A DNA stretch of 64,000 nucleotides from Eledone cirrhosa (GCA_964016885.1 OZ024743.1:163660142-163724141); one strand, 5' to 3'; shown: positions 11,404-22,162, numbered from the stretch's first letter. Program-made: numbers and translations. Notes: a model not told the origin generated them from the letters alone.

Positions 11404-11600
11404 AGTGGATTGGCAGTATGGGTAGAGGGTCGGACGCCATGCTTTCCAGCATAGTTACGTCCCTTTACGATCTGAGTTCAAATCCCGCCGAGGTTGACTT
11501 TGCCTTTCATCCTTACGGGGTCGATAAAATAAAGTACCAGTAATGCACTGGGTAATTGCTGGCCTTGTGCCTAAAGTAGAAACAATTATTATTATTATTA
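11404..11600 (+). mobile_element. tRNA-derived SINE (second in row)
   Basis: Starts TGGATTGGCAGTATGGGTAG, has the B-box-like GAGTTCAAATCCCGCCGAGG, the body TTTGCCTTTCATCCTTACGG and ends CTTGTGCCTAAAGTAGAAAC with (ATT)n. Nearly complete; abuts both neighbours through ATT tracts. Confidence 0.9.
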
Positions 11601-11805
11601 GGGCGGTGGGTTGGCAGTATCGGTAGACGGTCGGACGCCATGTTTTGACGCATAGAGTTACAGCCCTTGCCATTCTGAGTTCAAATCCTGCCGAGGTTAA
11701 CTTTGCCTTTCATCCTTACGGGGTCGATAAAATAAAGTACCGGTAATGCACTGGGATAATTGCTGGCCTTGTGCCAAAAGTAGAAACAATTATTATTATT
11801 ATTAA
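11601..11805 (+). mobile_element. tRNA-derived SINE, best copy in window
   Basis: Starts GGGCGGTGGGTTGGCAGTAT, includes GGTCGGACGCCATG, the B-box-like GAGTTCAAATCCTGCCGAGG, the body GGGGTCGATAAAATAAAGTA and ends in (ATT)n. I used it as reference for the minus-strand copies at 4.2, 23.9, 25.9 and 63.8 kb. Identification as a cephalopod SINE rests on my memory of the body and end sequence. Confidence 0.92.
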
Positions 11806-11821
11806 CACTCTGCTTCTTAAA

Positions 11822-12200
11822 AATGTGGAGGCATGTGGCCTTGTGGGAAGGGTGTTGGACTTATGATCATAAAGTTTTTAACCCTGTGGTGAACTGGTGT
11901 CTTGTCCAAGGGGAAGTCTTGTACTCTCAGTTGATTCACTCCTCAAAACCAGGATAAGTACTGGCTTGATGAGTCTCCGGGGGAAAGTCTTGTACTCTCA
12001 GTTGGTTCATGCCACCAAAACTAGGGATAAGCACCGGCTTGATGAGTCTCCGGGGGACTTGAGACATTCTTTAATTCTGTGATGGACTGGTGTTCTGTTC
12101 AGGAGGAAGTCTTATACTCTCAGTTGCTTCACGCCACAAAACCGGAGATAAACACCAGCCTAACAATACTCTTGGCTTGAGACAGACTTTTTCTTAAAGA
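11822..12200 (+). mobile_element. Second SINE type with internal tandem duplication
   Basis: Head GGAGGCATGTGGCCTTGTGG, then GGTGTTGGACTTATGATCAT, corresponds to the SINE split at 23,308/24,117. The body piece CTTGTACTCTCAGTTGATTC through GATGAGTCTCCGGGGG occurs about three times in tandem (11,920-12,170), and the end is GGCTTGAGACAGACTTT as at 24,358. The 130 bp after it, to 12,326, hold nothing I recognise. Confidence 0.75.
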
Positions 12201-12326
12201 TTCTAACTACAATGAGACACCAAATATAGAATCATCCCACATTGGTAGTTGGACCCATATTAGAGCTCAAACTGGTGAATCAAATAGTAATTAAACATTA
12301 CACACCAATACACTATATATATATAA

Positions 12327-13560
12327 ATAGTCAGCTTGGAAGCCTCTACATGCAGATGGGTAAATCTTCTTAAAAGATTTATTAGTCTCTATGTTTCGGA
12401 TTCACATCCATCAACAGGGGGTGGTTTTCCGAAGGGAAAATAAAAACATTGTTGAACGTTGCTGGTTGTATGATTCAGTTTAAAATTGAGGGTCATTCGT
12501 TGGATTCGCGTATGAATGGTTGTTCTTCTGTTTAAATTTTTTTTTAAATTTTGATGGTTATTCATTGGACCTGTGCATGCATGGGGTAAACAAAAGGTTG
12601 TTCTTGATATTGCTGCTGTAACTCTGTGTGTGTGTGCGCGTGTGTCTTAGCCAATATCACACTAAGCATAGTCCGCCTCTCTCGGATCTGCTGTTTATTG
12701 GAGGCTCTAATCGATTTGTCCGGAGAGCTTCCTTCACCCTTAGAGTGCCAATGATATGCTCTGTTGCTAGCACTGTGACAGTGAGTATCTTGTTTCCGCA
12801 CTTGACAGTGTGCTTCTGGAAGGACGAGGCTCTGGTGCTGACGTGCTCCTTGATACGTATATGCAGCGGTTGGATAGTGCTAGCGATGTAAAATCCCTTG
12901 CACCTGTCACATTCGATCTTGTACACAATGTATGTGTGCAAGCAACAATTAGTGTGGCGTATCCAGCAATTGCTGATGGAGCATGTATTTCCGGTGTTAT
13001 GACGTTTTTTGGAAAGGCATCTCCGCAGGGAGGGTCCCGAGTGGGCCAACTGGATGTCAAGACCCTCTCTTCGTATGGCTCTGCGGATAGCACTGATAGT
13101 TTTCTCACCTAGGTATGGGATCTTGAGGAAGCATTTATCCTTCATGATTTGTTGCTTCTTGCGCCTGGGGTCTCTTATTCTGTTGGTGAAAGATGCTGGA
13201 TATCCATTGACCTGTGAAATTGCTTGGCGTGGGTGATACCCCTCATGGGATCACTGCATCTGTCTTTTATCTGCTTGATCTCGAGAGAGGCGGACTATGA
13301 TTGGTGTGATATTGGGTAAGAGACGTACACAGAGTTACTGCAGCAATATCTAGAACAACCTTTCATTACCTTACACATGCGCAGGTTCAACGAATAACCC
13401 TCAGTTTTAAACTGAATCACACAACCAGAAACATTCAATGAAGTTTTTATTTTCCCTTCGGATGCAAATCCAAAATATAGGGACTAATAAATCTTTTAAT
13501 AAATCTTTTAAAAAAATTTACCCATCTGCATTGTAGAGGCTTCCAAACTGACTATTTTTC
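12327..13560 (-). mobile_element. Penelope-like element remnant with inverted terminal repeats
   Basis: The two ends are long inverted repeats. Plus strand 12,327 reads AGTCAGCTTGGAAGCCTCTA; the right end reads TAGAGGCTTCCAAACTGACT. Similarity continues inward through TAATAAATCTTTTAA, the TTTAAACTGAAT block and GAGAGAGGCGGACTATG, so the repeats are about 12,327-12,690 and 13,275-13,560. Between them only the C-terminal GIY-YIG part of the protein is left; the RT is missing. Inverted terminal repeats (pLTRs) together with GIY-YIG are hallmarks of Penelope-like elements. Confidence 0.88.
12657..13228 (-). pseudogene. GIY-YIG endonuclease domain of Penelope-like element
   Basis: The minus-strand frame 13,145-12,657 (162 codons) continues upstream without a stop to about 13,228 (NGYPASFTNRIRDPRRKK). 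It carries LHTYIVYKIECDRCKGFYIA, matching the GIY-YIG core with the second Gly changed to Ala (FYIA for YIG), then LHIRIKEHVS with the conserved Arg and His. The conserved Asn of the family is not clear. GIY-YIG enzymes nick target DNA for these retroelements. The last codons (SRSERGGLCLV) run into the terminal repeat, as expected when the coding 3' end lies in the pLTR. Confidence 0.85.
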
Positions 13561-13598
13561 TTATTCCACAATGTTTCAAACAAACCTGAACACTCTCA

Positions 13599-13676
13599 TA
13601 TATATTTGGTTGTCAAGTATGAACTTTGTAGAAAAAAAAAATTCTACAAATTTCATACTTGACGACCCAATATATA
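13599..13676. repeat. Hairpin-forming inverted repeat, 35-bp arms
   Basis: Left arm TTGTCAAGTATGAACTTTGT and right arm ACAAATTTCATACTTGACGA pair with about three mismatches over 35 bp, around a loop of about eight A. Size resembles a MITE or a small-RNA precursor; nothing else supports expression. Confidence 0.85.
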
Positions 13677-14252
13677 TAAACGTATATTTTACCATATGTG
13701 TCATCTTAGTGTTCTGGTTCTGTATATCAATGGGGTTAGACAGAGTGCTAGGGCTATAGTATATATATGTGAAATATATAATATAGCTACTCAACTACCT
13801 GGGTCAACTGAGTTTCTTCATGTGAACTGTAAATCCTAGACAACTGTTTGCCCTGTGATATCTTGGGTTCTTTATCTGATTTATGGCTGTAAACAAAAGT
13901 AGTATTGGAAATTATTATAAATGCCATAAATGAGAGGAAAGGGAGGGGAAGAACAAGAACTACTAGACAAAGGAAGAAAAGGGGAAGGGAAGAAGATGAC
14001 AGACTCTACACCTAGGTCAGAACGGTGTTTTGGTTGTGCCCTGGGGACAAAATGGCCAAGGGATTTCTGCGGACAATGGCCAGTGACACCTGTTGCAACA
14101 GCCATCCCACCTCGTGGGGCAATGTACATGTAAGTGTGTGTGTAAAAGGTTTTCATTCATATAATATCTGTTTATTTATTTTTTATCAATTTTATTCAAT
14201 AACATTTGGATGCAACTTTGAAATTCAAGTTGCATGATTTTAACTTTATTCA
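13677..14252. other. Unassigned; open frame 13,930-14,133 on plus strand
   Basis: A 67-codon plus-strand frame reads CFGCALGTKWPRDFCGQWPV and TPVATAIPPRGAM. It has no splice sites that fit and no family I recognise, so I do not call it a gene. The rest is AT-rich. Confidence 0.3.
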
Positions 14253-14740
14253 TACCAAACCACCTGAAACTGCCCCTGATTCTGTGATACAAAACTGTTT
14301 ATTTAAAAAATTTATTTTTATCTAAAGCCCTTCCATCATAATTTTATGTAAGGGCCTTTTCTAACTCTTTCATGACCACATTTCTGATGAAATATTCTCT
14401 ATTTTAATTCATTAATGAAAAATTTTGAGGGATTTACTAAAATTATTAATTATTTTATTAGTAAGATACTAACTTAATGTAAGGGTCTTATAAAAAATTA
14501 TGTTGGAAGATTTTCATTTAAATTGGAAACCTTTAAAATTGATGGTTTTAATTTCATAGAACCAGAGTCGGTTTTTGGCTGGGTTGGTAACTGAAGGTTA
14601 TACTTTAAACGCCAGTTTAATAATGAAAAAGTTATGTTGCTAAATTGTTCCAAATTCTTAATTATTTTCAGAAAATCACTGTTTTATGATAAGGAAATGG
14701 TTAAAATCTTCCTTTTCATATAGCTTTATGAATAGTTGGG
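14253..14740. repeat. AT-rich interspersed repeat with degenerate inverted ends
   Basis: Left part ACCAAACCACCTGAAACTGC ... ATACAAAACTGTTTATT ... CATAATTTTATGTAAGGG. Right part, inverted, CTTATAAAAAATTATGTTGG ... AACCTTTAAAATTGATGG ... TTTTTGGCTGGGTTGGT at about 14,600. The arms are about 105 bp and share perhaps two thirds of their bases. A further half-module follows to 14,740. Related copies lie at 15,430, 16,590, 17,735 and 26,640. No coding capacity. Confidence 0.65.
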
Positions 14741-15176
14741 TTGGTTTATGATGACTGTTGGCTGGTCGACAGGATTTAATCTACCCAGTTTGTTTTCTTA
14801 TCTATTTTGATATATCTGGATGTTTTATCATGATATTAACTGAAATTGGCAAGAATGACAATGTCTCCATTTAGAAGTTTTATATATTCCGTTAAAGTAA
14901 ACCCTAGGTAGAGAACTAATTGGATATTTGATTGCATCCCATAAACCCCCACATATTTGATAATCTTGTTTATGACAATGCTGCACAGATTCCATCACTT
15001 TCGCTTTTGGAGGAATTTAGTAATATAACTAATTTTCTCATTATTAAACCAGTATTTGGAAAATAATTTACAGGTCTTCTTCTTCTTTTTCTCTTTTTTC
15101 TTCTTCTTCTTCTCCCACTTATGCCTGATAGGGTCATGGGGACAGAGTCCTCAATCACTCCTTCTAGTGGGTCCCG

Positions 15177-15425
15177 TCAGAAGCATTCGAGACCAGCCAA
15201 TAATTTTGCTTCAGGTCTACCCCTGGGTCTCTTGCCAGTTGGTTTTGACCTTAAAATCTGTCCAGTGATTCTTTCCTGAGACATTCTAACCACATGCGCA
15301 TAGTATTGGAGCGGTGATCTCCCAATTCGGAAAAGTAGCAGCTCGACCTGGAGCGACTGTCTAATCTTCGAGCTGTGCACTCTATTAAGTAACGTTACTC
15401 CAAAGACCCTACAGAGGAGCCCCAT
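15177..15425 (-). pseudogene. LINE family 2, C-terminal fragment
   Basis: Minus-strand frame of 82 codons with RIGRSPLQYYAHVVRM, SQERITGQILRSKPTGKR and PRGRPEAKLLAG. This is the usual C-terminal end of a LINE ORF (WYGHVxRM ... GKRPRGRPRTRW), where Trp-Tyr-Gly has become Tyr-Tyr-Ala. Only the end of the protein is present. A TTC-rich tract (15,073-15,115) lies just beyond. Confidence 0.75.
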
Positions 15426-15429
15426 TTAA

Positions 15430-15560
15430 CTTACATGTTCTTAAATAAAATTAAGATGGAAGGTTTATAGATAAGTTTAAACAATCTAAAATAAACAGTT
15501 TTGTATGATAGAACCACAGGCTGTTTCAGATGGTTTGGTATCAAAAATGTTAAAACTGTA
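15430..15560. repeat. Copy of AT-rich interspersed repeat (half)
   Basis: TAAATAAAATTAAGATGGAA ... AAATAAACAGTTTTGTATGA ... CAGGCTGTTTCAGATGGTTT is the reverse complement of the left arm at 14,253-14,350. Confidence 0.65.
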
Positions 15561-15824
15561 TGGGTATTACTTTGAGGGAGTTGGTGCTATTACTAGCAGT
15601 TCAATCTACTGTTTAGCGATCCATTTGTGATGTTGATGTTAGTGGATATGTTCGTGTTGAAAAAGGGAATCAAAATATTCATTAACTCAAGCAAATAACT
15701 TCAAGTGGACTTCATTAAATCAGAAAATATAGAATTGATGAATTTTTTCATAATTTCAAACTTCTTTGCCTTAATGAGATTTAACCAATCATAATGAAAT
15801 GTCATGGCATGCTGCTGGGGCACC

Positions 15825-16315
15825 AACACCACCACTACCACTATCACCTCCATTATTACCATTATTACTATACAACCATAGTCAACACCATCACCATCAC
15901 TGCCACACAACTATAGTCAATACCACCACTGCAATCATCCCCACTGCTATAATTACTATTACTATTACATTATTACATTATTACATTACATTATTACATT
16001 ATTACTATTACATTACCATTGCCACTATTGCTATACCACCATCATCACCACTACCACTATAATCACCACTGTTGCCACCAATATTACTACATAAACATTG
16101 TCAACATCACCACTACCGCCACCACTTTTGCTTCACCCCAACCATCATCACCACTACCACCAATATTACTACACAAACATTGTCAACACCACCACTACCG
16201 CTGCCACTACTACTACACAAATGTCTGTCAATACCACCACTACCACTACAGTACTACCACCACACCACTACCATCATCACCTCCACAAATACTACATTGT
16301 TGTTGTCAACAATAA
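15825..16315. repeat. ACC/ATT/ATC trinucleotide-rich tract
   Basis: Nearly 500 bp of mixed ACC, ACT, ATC and ATT triplets with short islands such as ACAAACATTGTCAACACC that repeat at about 60-100 bp spacing. Open frames rich in His and Thr on the plus strand come only from the triplet composition. Confidence 0.85.
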
Positions 16316-16469
16316 TGGATCCTCCTTCAGATTCTAAGATGATCAATCAATTCAATCAATTGACTGTCCAACTCATGAATTAATGTGTAAGTGGTTGAAT
16401 ATTGCACAGTATGTGACTAGGCTGATCTTAGAGGGACAGGCAATCTGATGGACTTCCACGCAGTTTGTA

Positions 16470-16595
16470 TCTACCAAATTCCACTCACAAGACATTGGTT
16501 AATCTGAGGCTACAGTAAAAGACAAGTCTAAATCCCAAATCATGTGGTTGCGAAGCAAACTCCTTAACCACATAGCCATGCCTACATTTAACAAA
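16470..16595 (-). mobile_element. SINE remnant, third type
   Basis: Plus strand reads CCAAATTCCACTCACAAGAC, then ATCATGTGGTTGCGAAGCAA and CTCCTTAACCACATAGCCAT; the reverse complement looks like a tRNA head with A and B boxes (GTGGTTAAGGAG). Same layout as 61,085-61,245. Confidence 0.7.
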
Positions 16596-16730
16596 AATGT
16601 CTTAATTAGAATTATGATGAAATATTTTCATATAAATGTGAATATTTAAAAGCAGGCAGTTTTGTATCATAAAACCAGGCATGGTTTCAGGTGAGTTGGT
16701 TTCAAAGGAGTTAATGAAGTGTATTAATAT
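16590..16730. repeat. Copy of AT-rich interspersed repeat (half)
   Basis: AATTAGAATTATGATGAAAT ... AGGCAGTTTTGTATCATAAA ... GCATGGTTTCAGGTGAGTTG matches the inverted left arm of the 14,253 copy. Confidence 0.65.
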
Positions 16731-16984
16731 GTTTAGTTTACACAGCATACTCTAGCAAAGAAATCCTCTTTAGCTCTTTTTTAACCCTTACTTTACTCAG
16801 CATGCACACACACAATTATACACATACATACATGCATACATACACACACACATACACACATATATATATGCTAAACGGTGATGATGATATGTATGTAAAA
16901 AGTAAACAGAAAAATATCCACAACCCAGAGATCTGACCTGGCCTATATGTATCCAAAGGCCAGACGTAGCCATTAAACTGAGCA

Positions 16985-17160
16985 ATGAATTAACTACATG
17001 AAACCTCATTAGCAAGACATTCTTGAAAAGTACCAAACAGTGCTGTGGCTGCATCACATTAATAATTAAAGTCTTCAGTTTCATTTCCTGCAAATTTTCA
17101 CAATTTGAATTAACAAACCATAAGAAATCAAATTAGCAAGACATTTTTGAAAATTATAAG
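16985..17160. repeat. Interspersed repeat also found at 31,186
   Basis: CATGAAACCTCATTAGCAAG, GTGGCTGCATCACATTAATA and TTTCCTGCAAATTTTCACAA have diverged counterparts in the same order at 31,186-31,310. A second ATTAGCAAGACATTTTTGAA within this copy shows a local duplication. Family unknown. A (CA)n/(TA)n stretch at 16,803-16,868 precedes it. Confidence 0.6.
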
Positions 17161-17269
17161 ACTGCATCAAAGAACAATATCAGGAACAAATACTGCAAAG
17201 TATGTTGTCTAATAGCTGCTGATGAAGACCATCACCAGTTTCTTTGATGTCAGAAGTTAACCTGACATA

Positions 17270-17400
17270 ATTAAACTGCTTTGTGGTATATTTCAAGCCC
17301 TCTGAGCTCAGTTCAAATACTGTCATGGTCAACTTCACCTTTCATTCTGTCAAGGTCAATAAATAAAGTGTCATGTCAATACTAGGGTCGATTTTTTTTC
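17270..17400 (+). mobile_element. Diverged tRNA-derived SINE
   Basis: B-box-like CAGTTCAAATACTGTCATGG, then CACCTTTCATTCTGTCAAGG and TCAATAAATAAAGTGTCATG and ACTAGGGTCGAT. It matches the body of the SINE at 11,601 but differs at many sites. Confidence 0.75.
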
Positions 17401-17734
17401 TATAGATTTCTTTCTCACTTCTCTCTTGCTCTTTCTCGCTTTATTTCAAGATGTTACAGTATAATTTGTGGGAGATTTGACTGCTATTTCTTGCAGTTCG
17501 AGTGAATGAGTAGAAGCTCCTTCAGTTCATGTTACACAGGTTGATTTCAGTACACTAAAAGGAAAGGAGTTGATCATCAGAACAGACTAAGGAAACAATG
17601 TTTCCAATGGTCTTTCCATTAATGATACGATCACCTGGCAGTACATTTAGAAATATAGAAATTAACATTTTGTTAGTATCAAGTTGTTTATAATTTTTTC
17701 GTTATATTTTTATATCTGGTTGTTGTTTTCAATT

Positions 17735-17995
17735 TTAACCCTTTCATAACTGCATTTCTAATGAAAGGCACTCTATTTTTTTTTTTTTTTAATTCATTAA
17801 TGAAGAGTTTTGAGGGATTTACTAAAATTATTAATTATTTTATTAGTAAGATACTAACTTAATGTAAGGGTCTTATATAAAATTGTTGGAAGATTTTAAT
17901 TTAAATTGGAAACCTTTAAAATGGGTGGTTTTTATTTCGAAGAATCAGAGCCGGTTTTGACTGGGCTGGTAAATAAAGAGTTAATATAAAATGAT
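17735..17995. repeat. Copy of AT-rich interspersed repeat (right half)
   Basis: CATTAATGAAGAGTTTTGAG, TTTACTAAAATTATTAATTA, GTAAGATACTAACTTAATGT and GAGCCGGTTTTGACTGGGCT match the 14,400-14,600 part closely, apart from a longer poly-T at 17,775. Confidence 0.8.
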
Positions 17996-18019
17996 TAAAT
18001 CTAATTTATTTCATTTTTT

Positions 18020-18190
18020 CTTTGCTTTACTTATATGTGGTAGAGTGTTTAGTGTTAGCTTTGTTTATGTGTGATAGACTACTAAATATTAGTTCTCCTT
18101 ATGTGTTGTAGAGGGCTAAGTCTTAGCTGTTTATTTGTGGTAGAGTACTAAAGCTTAGCTCTATTTGTGTGTGGTAAAGTGCAAAAACTG
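18020..18190. repeat. 34-bp tandem repeat, small array
   Basis: About four degenerate units of the form TTAGCTCTGTTTATGTGTGR TAGAGNGCTAAA. The same unit makes the larger array at 22,320-22,760, 4 kb away. Confidence 0.8.
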
Positions 18191-19489
18191 GTCACAACTC
18201 CTGGCTGTACACTAGAAACTATAGAGTATTTTAAGATATAGAAATTATGCATTTTTTTTTTTCAGTATTATGTTAGTAATTTTTTTCTTTATATTTTCGG
18301 ATCTGTTGTTGTTTCCAATTTTAATATAAATCAAATTTTTTTCTTATACCTAAGATTTTGTGTTTGTGTGTGTGTGTACTGTATTTGCCAGCCTACTGGA
18401 CGTACTTTTTTTTCAAAAAGAACATATAAAAATCTTTCTTACATCCGGTACACATGTATCACCAATGGGAGGCCAGACAGAGAATGAGCACAATCATGAT
18501 TAAGAAAATTTAGTTTGTATTACTATTAGTATTACTGATACAGTTATACAATACAATTTATATAAGCAAAATGATGTCAAACTTATATAAGAGTTTCTGA
18601 AGATGTAAAGTAATGGCTAGGCTTATGGCTATTCAGAACATTTTAGAGTACCTCCTTTCTTTCCAGCAAAGGTAACCAACACAAGATATTGGTACATTCC
18701 TTACATTATTTACCTTACCGTAACAACTCAATATGGATGACAAATGTTCCTTAATAGCCTGACAAATTTAATAAAGAATCCAAACACCACTTGCCGTTTG
18801 TATTAAGCTGCACCCCATTTGCCAAATGCGGCACCACAAAACATTACAGGAGGCAGTCTGAAGTTTTGAATCTTACTCCTAGTTTTTGTAACCAAAACGA
18901 ATAAGCGACATACTGCACGTCTGTTCGAATCAGAGGTAGAGTTTGCAATATTCTTGCATTTTAATTTTATTTTTGTGACTAACCCATGACTCAAATTCAA
19001 TGCAGACACTGCTACACAACTGCATTCAAGCTCAATGTCATTGTGTATCCAAAGAACCATGGCAATAGTGCAGCAGAGCGGTACTTTGAACTACCACCAG
19101 CAAAAAAAAAAAAAAAAAAAATTATCCGTAGTTGGAGAAATCAAGAACAATAGCTACGTAGAAGTAAATAGATTTTACAGAAATATGTTGTAGTTAGCTA
19201 TAAGTATTTACCCAGATTTATTGTAGTGGTATTTTGCCTCTTACTTTTTGTATGTTTTTGCTGATATACTGGAATTTGCTTTATTATTAATATCAGTAGA
19301 TTCCATTTTAGCTGTTGTGGACTTACTGCATGTGTTGTACAATGAAAAAATCAATGAAATAATTTTTAATAGATTTATGAAGGAATGCACTCTAATTCTT
19401 CTGGGCATGGTAGTGGAGGGGGGGGGGGCTATTTTAAGGAGTGGATTAGAAGGGGTTGGGAGAGGAGGGAAGGAGTGGCACGAATAATG
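18191..19489. other. Unassigned sequence with poly-A tract; open frame 18,803-19,060 on minus strand
   Basis: AT-rich, with an A19 run at about 19,103. The minus-strand frame of 85 codons (LNLSHGLVTKIKLKCKNI, RLPPVMFCGAAFGKWGAA) is not a family I know and has no clear splice borders. The region up to 19,489 contains a G9 run at 19,420 but no repeat seen elsewhere in the window. Confidence 0.3.
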
Positions 19490-22125
19490 TACCCAATCCA
19501 CACTGTAAGGTAGTTGGTGATAGGAAGGGCATCTAGTCAGAAAAACCCTACCAAAATATGAACAGTACAACAAACATAACTCTCACAAATTGCATATACA
19601 GGGCTAACACTAGTCATGTTAATGTTGCACACAGTACTGGGGGTGGCTGGAGTAGTCATGTGCCCCTCAATCGTCATTAAGCAATCATACCACCCTTTTC
19701 CCTTTCAGATCCATAAAGGGTCTACCCAAGATAATAGCAACTGACAAGGTACAAAACTCAGGACTGCCACCCTTAATGTTGGCATCCTGATAGGTAAATC
19801 AGGTGAAATTATGGAACTGCTAGAGAGAAGAGAAGTAGACATTTGCTGTGTACAAGAGGTGAGATGGAGGGGTGCTTCAGCAAGACTACTGACAAGCAAA
19901 CAGCATAGATACAAGCTTTACTGGGTAGGAAATGATGATGGGGTAGGAGGTGTAGGCATCTTGCTGGCTGAGAAATGGATAAAGTGATAGAAGTAGTTAG
20001 AGTAAGTAACAGAATTATCAAGCTTAGATTAGCAGAAGGAAATAGACTGGTGACAATTACATCTATGTATGCCCCACAGGCAGGACTGAATAAAGAACAA
20101 AAGGATAGGTTCTATGAGGAACTTTTACAGATAACTTCAGGTATTGATGAAAGAGACCACATCATCCTGTCAGGCAACTTCAGTGGACTTGTGGCGCAGT
20201 ACCAGGACGGATTCAGTGGAGTTCACGGTGACTATGGTTATGACTTGAGAAACGATACATGATTGAAGCTCTTGGAATTCTGTGATGCAAATGAACTAAG
20301 CATTTGCAACACAATTTTAAGAAACAAGCTAGCCATCTGATCTCATATCAATCAGGTGAAAACACAAGCCAAATTGATTACTTCCTCGTAAAATGAAATA
20401 AACAGACTGTAAGGCATTCCCTGGCAAAGAATGCACCACACAACACAAATTAGTTATTAGTGACATCAGATTAAATGCAAGACAGAAGAAGATACACCAG
20501 AAAATATGGGGATGGAAGGTTTGGAAGCTAAAGGACCTTTCAGTTAAATATAAGTTCAGAAAGGCCCTACATGTTGCATTTGTTGAGAGAAGTGACATAT
20601 AATGTAGAGAACAATTGAAAATTCTTGCGTGACAACCTTTTGTGAATAACTGACAAGACTTGTAGCTGGAGTAAAATGCCAACCAGACATTGTGACCTGG
20701 TGATGGAACAGCACAGTGGATAGAGCCATTAAAACCAAGAGACAGGCATGGAAAGACTGGAAAAATGGTGGAAGCTGAGACTGGTACCAGGTAGCTAAGA
20801 GAGAAGCTAGACAATAGCTATACACAGCTTGGAGAGTGGCTGAAAAGAGAAAGTTTGCCAATGTCTTGACAAGTGAGGTGTTCCACATTGCAAAGCAGTG
20901 TGTCACTGTGAATCAGGATGTTGTTGGGAAAAAGTGTGTTAGAAATGACTGATGCTCAAGAGAAAGAGGCCTGTAAATGTTACTATGAGAGACTGATGAA
21001 TGCAGAGGATGATTGGGAGGAAGAGAAACTACCCCCAACTTAGAAGGACCAGCTATTGAAGCTGACAGTTAAAGATCAAAGAAGCAATCAGAGATAAAAA
21101 ATGGTAAAGCTGCAGGACCATCAGAGATAGCTGCTGAGATGCTAAAAGTATCGGGAGATGTAGGAGTTGAACTAGTAACCCGCATAGTCAATCAAGTAAT
21201 GGAGTCATATGCAATGACTGGTGCAGCAGTACAATCGTAAATTGCTTCAAGGGCAAAGGGAATGTTCTAGAAAGGCACAACTATAGAAGTATAAAACTAA
21301 TGGACCTTGTTATGAAAGTGACGGAAAGAGTTATAGAGCAGCTAATTAGAGAAAGAGTCAAATTAGACGTGATGCAGTTTGGTTTCATGCCTGGGAAAAG
21401 TACTACAGATGCCCTCTTTCTAGTAAGAAGTTCCTATCCAAAAATAAGCTACTATACTTAGCTTTTTTTATCTAGAAAAGGCCTTTGACAGAGTAGCTCG
21501 GTCTATTATCTGGTGATCCTTAAGGAAATAAGTACAGAAGAATGGCTTATGAGGGCAGTGCAAGCCATGTACAGAATAACTGTTAGTAAAGTAAGAGTTG
21601 GAAAGTTTAGAGAGCTACTGCCACAACAAAAGGTTTCTCCTTACATATAAAAAGATGATGTATGACACCCGAGTGTGAATTGCAATGCTGCATGGTAGTG
21701 AAACATGGGCTGTGACTGCAGAAGACATGCATAGACTGGAGAGAAATGAAGCAGCCATACTTCGTTGGATGTACAATGTAAATATGAGAGAAAGGCAGAA
21801 CTTGGATGAGTTGAGGGAGAAGCTGGGCTTAAGAGGAATCCAAAATATGGTGCAAGAGAGTAGACTGTGTTGGTTTGGACATGTGATGCGCATGGACAAT
21901 GATCGTTGGGTGAAGAAATGCCAGGAAATGCCAGTGGAAGGAGGCCACAGTAGAGGTAGACCAAAAATGACCTGGGCAGAGGTTGTGAGAGCTGACCTCA
22001 AATCACTGAGACTCACAGAGAGGTTGATGAAAGAACACGGCGAGTGGCGAGATGCTGTACTGAGAAGGACCCATCTAACCCATGCAAGTGTGGAAAAACT
22101 GACATAAAAATGATGATGATGATGA
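19490..22125 (+). mobile_element. RTE-like LINE subfamily 3, copy G, nearly full length but decayed
   Basis: 5' part starts ACCCAATCCACACTGTAAGG and GGAAGGGCATCTAGTC. Endonuclease from about 19,757: LLERREVDICCVQEVRWRGA, KVIEVVRVSNRIIKLRL, MYAPQAGLN and a changed core LSGNFSGLVAQ where GDFNG is expected. RT pieces follow to about 21,600: NGKAAGPS, MKVTERVIEQLIRERVKL, QFGFMPGKSTTDALFLV. A deletion removes the rest of the RT and the zinc finger (VSKVRVGKFRELLP). The C-terminal frame 21,685-22,107 has LHGSETWAVTAEDMHRLERN and WFGHVMRMDNDRW. Ends in (ATG)n. Many stops. Same subfamily as copy O. Confidence 0.85.
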
Positions 22126-22162
22126 TTGTATATGTATCTATATATATATATATAAATAACAA

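Noticed and set aside
11601..11680. A functional tRNA gene
   Set aside because: Only the head of a SINE; it cannot form a full cloverleaf and continues into the SINE body.
13930..14133. Small Cys-containing protein gene
   Set aside because: No splice or start context and no known family; left as unassigned.
15799..16383. His/Thr-rich open frames
   Set aside because: Product of ACC/ATC/ATT triplet repeats; all three frames are open in the same stretch.
18803..19060. A host exon on the minus strand
   Set aside because: 85 open codons, but no fitting splice borders, no conserved motif and no neighbour exon.
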